Shown here in pieces: positions 35,312 through 37,717 of a stretch of DNA of 37,717 nt. The notes beneath the pieces are model-generated. The model made no database searches. It was given only the letters and a program-made list of their open reading frames with translations, and was not told where the DNA came from. How positions within the stretch are numbered: the stretch's first letter is position 1; each line of letters starts with the position of its first letter. Source of the DNA: Nitrospira sp. (GTDB lineage Bacteria; Nitrospirota; Nitrospiria; Nitrospirales; Nitrospiraceae); contig JAEURV010000036.1 of assembly GCA_016788465.1 (NCBI GenBank), positions 1 to 37,717 of the forward strand, given 5' to 3'. Both the position numbers and the translations under genes were made by a program.

Positions 35312-35480
35312 CCTGTAGATAACGTGCAAGGTGGCACTCATCATGGGGGGCTAATTCTTCTGCCGCTATAGGTCTAAGTGGCCATACCATTTACCATTTT
35401 TCTAACCAACCCCACCCTTCAAGTCGTCCGACTCTTTGAGTTTCATTGACTTCTGCAACCTTGGGTTAGAGAATGATTTT

Positions 35481-36584
35481 ATGCGGAAAACTACTCTAAC
35501 TGATTTCCTTACAGGTCTTTCCCTTTGGGTCACCGCTATGTTTCTCGTCACACCGCAAGCCATGGGGAAAGACTTCAACCCTGACAACCCCCTCAATCTA
35601 CCGGCAGCGGTTTCTTGGTGCCCTGACAAAACCCCTGACCAACAGATTGCAGCCGGGAAAAGCTCAGGCTGTAAACCCCTCTACGACCAGCACGCCGTGG
35701 AATCGTTCCAAGAGTCTGCAAGAAAGCGAGGCTTTGACCTTCCAGACCGGGACCCAATCAAGATCGTTGACCTACAAAATGCTGCGTCGAAATTTTCCGA
35801 TCGTTATCGAACGTTTGTGTCATGCTGTCTCACCGATGGTGATGCACCAGCAGAAATTGTAGATCTGATCGATGAGGCAAACCACATCCTCAAAGCCGTC
35901 CAACAAAAAGGGGTCTACAATTCTAGCGGGTTTGGAAAGGGACAGGGAGCCACGGCCGCAGGCCCTGGGAACGGCACAGGAAACGGCGGGCTAGGCGGTG
36001 GCCCTGACATCGCCCCAAAACTTGGGACGTTTGCGCGGCAATTCACTCTCAGCCAAATTGTCGGGACCGTCGCACGGGCCCGTGAGGACCTACTTCGTCT
36101 GAACGACCGTTTGGAACGGTTGAATGAGGCACACCAGAACCTTAAAGAGTTGGAGTATGAAAGCAGCGGACGCGCCAGATTACGAATTCAGGACGAGGAA
36201 GAAGCAATCAAGAGGGAGTTCCAGACTAAAAAGCCACCCTCCGCCGCACCAACAGGAATGGATATTCAGGACACCACCTTGAGATCACGAATCGGCGGAG
36301 ATATTGAAGACACCAGATTAAACGCCAATTTCGGAGCGGACATCGGCGCCTCAGTGTCTCCCTATAGCAATGTCAATGAATCCCTTCGCCCTCGGAGAGG
36401 AGAATCTGTCCACGATAGCCAGCTCCCCTATCGACCGGGCACGGAGATTCAAGACACCACCATGTCGAGCAGCACAGGCTTTGAAGTTGATCGCTCGCAA
36501 AATCGTGAAGGAAGTTCCACACTGCCGCAGCGGGGAGTCGGTGCTGCAATCGGCGATTCCGACTTGAACAGCCAACGTCGATAG
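35481..36584 (+). CDS. Secreted protein of unknown function with a coiled coil and 13-residue repeats
   Basis: I do not recognise this 367-residue protein. A signal peptide (about 1-29, cleavage after A-M-G) is followed by a region with Cys47, Cys64 and Cys115-Cys116, a Gly-rich linker (about 149-180), a charged helical stretch likely to form a coiled coil (about 195-250), and a tail (259-367) of degenerate repeats of the form G-x-D/E-I-x-D-T-x-L. Repeat glycines lie at 259, 272, 285, 307, 320 and 333. An in-frame TTG at 35436 is an alternative start, but the ATG at 35481 places the signal peptide at the N-terminus. It is divergent from the dcw cluster and convergent with the next gene. Confidence 0.8.
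   Translation: MRKTTLTDFLTGLSLWVTAMFLVTPQAMGKDFNPDNPLNLPAAVSWCPDKTPDQQIAAGKSSGCKPLYDQHAVESFQESARKRGFDLPDRDPIKIVDLQNAASKFSDRYRTFVSCCLTDGDAPAEIVDLIDEANHILKAVQQKGVYNSSGFGKGQGATAAGPGNGTGNGGLGGGPDIAPKLGTFARQFTLSQIVGTVARAREDLLRLNDRLERLNEAHQNLKELEYESSGRARLRIQDEEEAIKREFQTKKPPSAAPTGMDIQDTTLRSRIGGDIEDTRLNANFGADIGASVSPYSNVNESLRPRRGESVHDSQLPYRPGTEIQDTTMSSSTGFEVDRSQNREGSSTLPQRGVGAAIGDSDLNSQRR
36255..36581 (+). repeat. Degenerate 39-bp coding repeats
   Basis: This part of the secreted-protein gene encodes repeats with a 13-residue period (13, 13, 22, 13, 13 between leading glycines). The common pattern is G-x-[DE]-[IV]-x-D-[TS]-x-[LM]. The DNA copies have diverged, so the repeat is clearest in protein. 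Confidence 0.7.
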
Positions 36585-36595
36585 TCTTTCGCCCA

Positions 36596-37606
36596 CTATC
36601 CTCCTACTGGCGACATCGGCTCCCATGTCTCACCCGCATCATGACTTCGATAGAGACCGCTCCCATTGGTACCGACATAAAATACGGTGGGATCAACGTC
36701 GCTCTGAACAATGGCTCTGACATTAGTAGTAGCCAGCCCCTTATTGATCGGCTTCCACACCATCCCGCCATCATTACTGCAATGCACCCCATCACGTCCC
36801 GTGATATAAATCACACCTCGGCGGGTGCGATCCAGCACCATCCCTACAATCATTTGGTCCGCAAGTGATTCTCCGATACGCCTCCAGGACTTCGCTCCAT
36901 CCGTAGTTTTGTACATCCCAGCCAACGTAGCCGCATACACGGTATCAGGCTCATAGGGATCAACCAATATCGCCGTGACATTCAGGGCTCGTGACGTTTT
37001 CACCATATCCGGTGGAACAAGCCCGTTGTTCACCTTTTCCCAATGCCCAGCTTGGTCGATGGACTTATAGACACCGCCGCTCGTTCCTGCGTAAAGAATC
37101 GATGGGCGAGTGGGATCCATCCCAAGCGTCACGACCATCAAAACCTCCTTCATACCCTCCATTTTCTTGACCCACTGCTCACCACCATTTTTCGTTTCGA
37201 ATACCCCCATCGTCGTGGCGATAAAGATATGCTGGGCATCAGCAGGGTCAAAGAGAAATTGATTCACGACAGAGCTGATCGTTGCATCATCAAGCCCCGA
37301 ACGCATCGAAGCCCACCGCTGTCCCCCATCGTGACTTTTGTAGACCGCATCGCCCTTCGTCCCGGCATAGACTGTCGCAGGATAGGCAGGGTCAATTGCC
37401 ATGGCAATCACACGGGAATGACTCATCCCTTGCGAGAGGTTTGACCAGGCCTGCCCCCCATCACGGGTCTTATAGATGTAATCATTAGTTGCGACATAGA
37501 TGATGTCGGGGTTCTTTGGATGCAGCTGAATAAGGACAATGGGATCGCTACGATTACAACCGAAGAGCGAAGCGGCAAGAACGAGGACCACGAGAAGGTT
37601 TCTCAT
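36596..37606 (-). CDS. Lipoprotein with seven Asp-box (BNR/sortilin-like) repeats, predicted beta-propeller
   Basis: A 336-residue protein with a signal peptide ending in the lipobox L-F-G-C (Cys17). Seven repeats of about 40-45 residues follow, each with I-Y-A-G-T or similar and an Asp-box such as S-x-D-G-G-x-x-W followed by N-x-G-L. The pattern resembles YCF48/sialidase-like BNR proteins and predicts a seven-bladed propeller at the envelope. Sialidase catalytic residues were not identified, so no enzyme activity is claimed. Its ATG overlaps the stop of the upstream gene (ATGA), so the two are co-translated. It ends 11 bases from the convergent secreted-protein gene. Confidence 0.85.
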   Translation of the reverse strand: MRNLLVVLVLAASLFGCNRSDPIVLIQLHPKNPDIIYVATNDYIYKTRDGGQAWSNLSQGMSHSRVIAMAIDPAYPATVYAGTKGDAVYKSHDGGQRWASMRSGLDDATISSVVNQFLFDPADAQHIFIATTMGVFETKNGGEQWVKKMEGMKEVLMVVTLGMDPTRPSILYAGTSGGVYKSIDQAGHWEKVNNGLVPPDMVKTSRALNVTAILVDPYEPDTVYAATLAGMYKTTDGAKSWRRIGESLADQMIVGMVLDRTRRGVIYITGRDGVHCSNDGGMVWKPINKGLATTNVRAIVQSDVDPTVFYVGTNGSGLYRSHDAGETWEPMSPVGG

Positions 37607-37717
37607 GTGGGATTTTGAATTTTTTCAGGATGCTCAAATGGACTATCCAACAAGGCCGCAGGGAGAGCCGGATGCCGAGGCGTGCTCTGCTTTACACGTT
37701 GAGGTGGGCGATCGACC
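37603..37717 (-). CDS. C-terminal end of a gene cut by the window edge
   Basis: One minus-strand frame is open from the window edge to a TGA at 37603-37605, giving 37 residues rich in Pro and basic residues (begins V-D-R-P-P-Q-R). The other two frames close early. The stop overlaps the ATG of the Asp-box lipoprotein gene, which supports a real, co-translated gene. Too little is present to assign a family. Confidence 0.6.
   Translation of the reverse strand, partial: VDRPPQRVKQSTPRHPALPAALLDSPFEHPEKIQNPT

Noticed and set aside
35331-35350. A sigma54 promoter suggested by TGGCAC
   Set aside because: No TTGC-type -12 element follows at the required spacing.
35449-35475. A promoter with TTGACT and a weak -10 just before the secreted-protein gene
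   Set aside because: The -10 would lie only a few bases before the ATG and matches the consensus poorly.

Overview
The window reads as a chromosomal segment of a Gram-negative, diaminopimelate-type bacterium of moderate GC. My best guess is the phylum Nitrospirota, probably Nitrospira. That guess rests on gene order (pilC-pilS-pilR-ispE-prs-rplY-pth-ychF beside a division cluster ending in yggS-proC-yggT-divIVA) and general protein style; no marker gene proves it. MurE carries the DNPR motif of meso-diaminopimelate ligases, and several proteins carry lipoprotein signals. Almost all genes lie on the minus strand.

Layout, left to right. (1) 1-2898: an accessory-looking edge, with the C-terminus of a thiopurine-methyltransferase-like enzyme, a relic of a second ychF 3' end, and a large lipoprotein made of two kelch propellers joined by a fibronectin-type linker. 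(2) 2899-6600: minus-strand housekeeping genes prs, rplY, pth and ychF. (3) 6616-12137: pilC, a PilS-like kinase, a PilR-like regulator and ispE, apparently one transcript from a strong promoter upstream of pilC. (4) 12137-14282: pgsA, a divergent small unknown gene, and a beta-lactamase-fold serine hydrolase. (5) 14358-35220: an essentially complete division and cell-wall (dcw) cluster in the order rsmH-ftsL-ftsI-murE-murF-mraY-murD-ftsW-murG-murC-murB-ddl-ftsQ-ftsA-ftsZ-pgeF-yggS-proC-yggT-divIVA. (6) 35221-37717: the dcw control region, a secreted protein with 13-residue repeats, a seven-repeat Asp-box lipoprotein, and the tail of a gene cut by the window edge.

The dcw genes make lipid II (MurB-F, Ddl, MraY, MurG), polymerise and crosslink it at the septum (FtsW, FtsI), and build and position the division ring (FtsZ, FtsA, FtsQ, FtsL, DivIVA). 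Short gaps and stop/start overlaps suggest one long transcript from a sigma70-type promoter just upstream of rsmH. mraZ is missing from its usual first position, yet MraZ-box-like 10-bp repeats lie at the rsmH start.

No rRNA, tRNA, CRISPR array, transposase or integrase was recognised. I did not find a convincing wholly new multi-gene system. The most unusual signals are a duplicated C-terminal peptide in FtsZ, MraZ-like boxes without mraZ, a 9-G tract at the ftsQ/ftsA junction, promoters packed into other elements (prs, pgsA), the ychF relic bracketing the kelch gene, and the secreted 13-residue-repeat protein.
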